NCBI GenBank assembly: GCA_023267775.1
Contig: JAHFMQ010000019.1
Location: forward strand, 1 to 13,146
Source: Candidatus Kaiserbacteria bacterium
GTDB lineage: Bacteria > Patescibacteriota > Minisyncoccia > Phycocordibacterales > Phycocordibacteraceae
Direction of reading: 5' to 3'
Length of the DNA: 13,146 bases
How positions within the stretch are numbered: position 1 is the stretch's first letter; each line of letters begins with the position of its first letter. The notes under the pieces were generated by a model. That model was not told the DNA's origin, made no database searches, and worked only from the letters and a program-made list of their open reading frames with translations. Below, piece after piece: positions 12,730-13,146 of the stretch. Made by a program: the position numbers and the translations under genes.

Positions 12730-12987
12730 TTGGTGTCAGTGCACGGTCCGATTCCTGTTGGGTTGCCCTAATATAAAATCAAACCAGACTCAAAAATGTG
12801 CCGTAAATGTTGGAGGCATCTCGGTCACTTACCTTGTCACTGGTCGGCGGGCCACCAGGACCGCGAGTACGCTTCTCGATCTTTACAGGATCAGTACACC
12901 TCATTCAGCAGAATGACTCTTGGAGTAGGCGGATATTTTGCTTCAGGAAATCGCAAAATATGCTCGCAAGGTTTTCGAGTCCTGGAC
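12730..12987. other. Non-coding, hairpin-rich region upstream of the NYN gene
   Basis: No convincing gene is seen. It contains CTGGT/ACCAG (12840-12844 with 12854-12858), the exact 19-nt hairpin module shared with the clpB-rpmG element (12899-12917), followed by a further ~20 nt of partial similarity to that element (TGGAGTAGGCGG against TGGGTAGCGG). A perfect 9-bp hairpin ATATTTTGC/GCAAAATAT (12933-12961) follows. On the minus strand a TATATT at about 12770 may belong to a NYN promoter with a long leader. A possible reading frame rich in Cys and His at 12796-13023 runs through these repeats and is discounted. Confidence 0.6.
12899..12917 (-). repeat. Hairpin module identical (inverted) to 8889-8907
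   Basis: The minus strand reads GTCATTCTGCTGAATGAGG, the same 19 nt as 8889-8907, and folds as TCATTC-TGCT-GAATGA. A chance 19-nt identity in a window this size is very unlikely. Confidence 0.85.
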
Positions 12988-13146
12988 GCAGACGCCCCGC
13001 GTCTGCTTGGGCCCGCAAAATAAAAAACTGCTTGCGCGGCGACCCCTATTTCTTGCTTGGCCGCATGATGCATGCGGCACTCGACGTCTCGTCGTGCTGT
13101 CGAGTGCTGCAAAAATATAGTCGCTTCGCTCCTTATTTTTGCGGGC
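12988..13146 (+). repeat. ~150-bp hairpin-rich intergenic repeat, copy 2 (runs to the window end)
   Basis: A direct repeat of 11898-12045. It contains, in order, GCAGACGC-CCC-GCGTCTGC (12988-13006), GCCGCAT-GATGC-ATGCGGC (13060-13078), a 12-bp stem with one G-T pair GCGGCACTCGAC/GTCGAGTGCTGC (13074-13110), and GCAAAAATA/TATTTTTGC (13109-13142). The outer ends GCCCGCAAAATAA (13011-13023) and TTATTTTTGCGGGC (13133-13146) are also complementary with one bulge. The second and third hairpins share bases and exclude each other. The unit may continue past the window. Confidence 0.85.

Noticed and set aside
12796..13023. A 75-codon frame with Cys/His clusters (MCRKCWRHLGHLPCH start)
   Set aside because: It runs through the hairpin modules and into repeat copy 2, lacks a plausible promoter or ribosome site, and the Cys/His content drops after the first ~20 residues. 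Most likely spurious.
11898..13146. Integron attC-like sites around the NYN gene
   Set aside because: The repeats are palindromic and direct as in cassette arrays, but the required GTTRRRY/RYYYAAC core boxes are not present and there is no integrase in the window. Kept only as an analogy.
1..13146. CRISPR array, toxin-antitoxin pair or prophage
   Set aside because: No regularly spaced direct repeats, cas genes, toxin/antitoxin gene pair or phage structural genes are seen. The NYN protein has no adjacent antitoxin-like gene.

Overview
This 13.1 kb window most likely comes from a Candidate Phyla Radiation (Patescibacteria / Parcubacteria-like) bacterium. That placement is inferred from gene content, not proven. 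Proteins are minimised: translation initiation factor IF-2 starts directly at its GTPase domain, and pyruvate kinase is only 265 aa. Gaps between genes are tiny (4-nt overlaps or 12 nt), Shine-Dalgarno sites are mostly absent, and membrane-anchored degenerate protease-like proteins and NYN proteins of this sort are common in that group. TGA and TAG are both used as stops, so this is not one of the UGA-recoded CPR lineages.

Layout. (1) 1-1481: a short intergenic remnant, then an apparently intact IS3-family insertion sequence (minus strand) with terminal inverted repeats, orfA/orfB and a textbook -1 frameshift signal. (2) 1491-3494, minus strand: an operon infB-rbfA followed by tRNA-Cys(GCA) and tRNA-Leu(UAA); the IS sits 9 bp past the 3' end of the tRNA-Leu. 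(3) 3550-4151, minus strand: a 2H phosphoesterase (2'-5' RNA ligase family) with its own strong Shine-Dalgarno and a terminator. (4) 4243-8835, plus strand: a divergent cysteine desulfurase, a membrane-anchored HtrA/trypsin-like pseudo-protease and a ClpB-type disaggregase, each separated by exactly 12 nt. (5) 8847-8963: a highly structured 117-bp intergenic element enclosed by a perfect 17-bp inverted repeat. (6) 9008-9163: ribosomal protein L33 with its own promoter and terminator. (7) 9219-11889: a lower-glycolysis operon eno-pyk-gpmA joined by 4-nt overlaps. (8) 11890-13146: a repeat-rich region in which two ~150-bp hairpin-rich direct repeats flank a small transcription unit and a NYN-domain ribonuclease gene (minus strand).

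How the genes work together: gpmA, eno and pyk encode three consecutive steps from 3-phosphoglycerate to pyruvate. infB, rbfA, the two tRNAs and rpmG serve translation. The desulfurase, pseudo-protease and ClpB form a possible protein/cofactor-quality block. The least explained material is intergenic: a family of mosaic, hairpin-built elements at 8847-8963, 11898-12045, 12840-12965 and 12988-13146 that share exact sub-modules, show at least one compensatory base-pair change, and match no element I recognise. Several genes also carry a -10-like hexamer 6-7 nt before the start codon, which suggests leaderless transcription.
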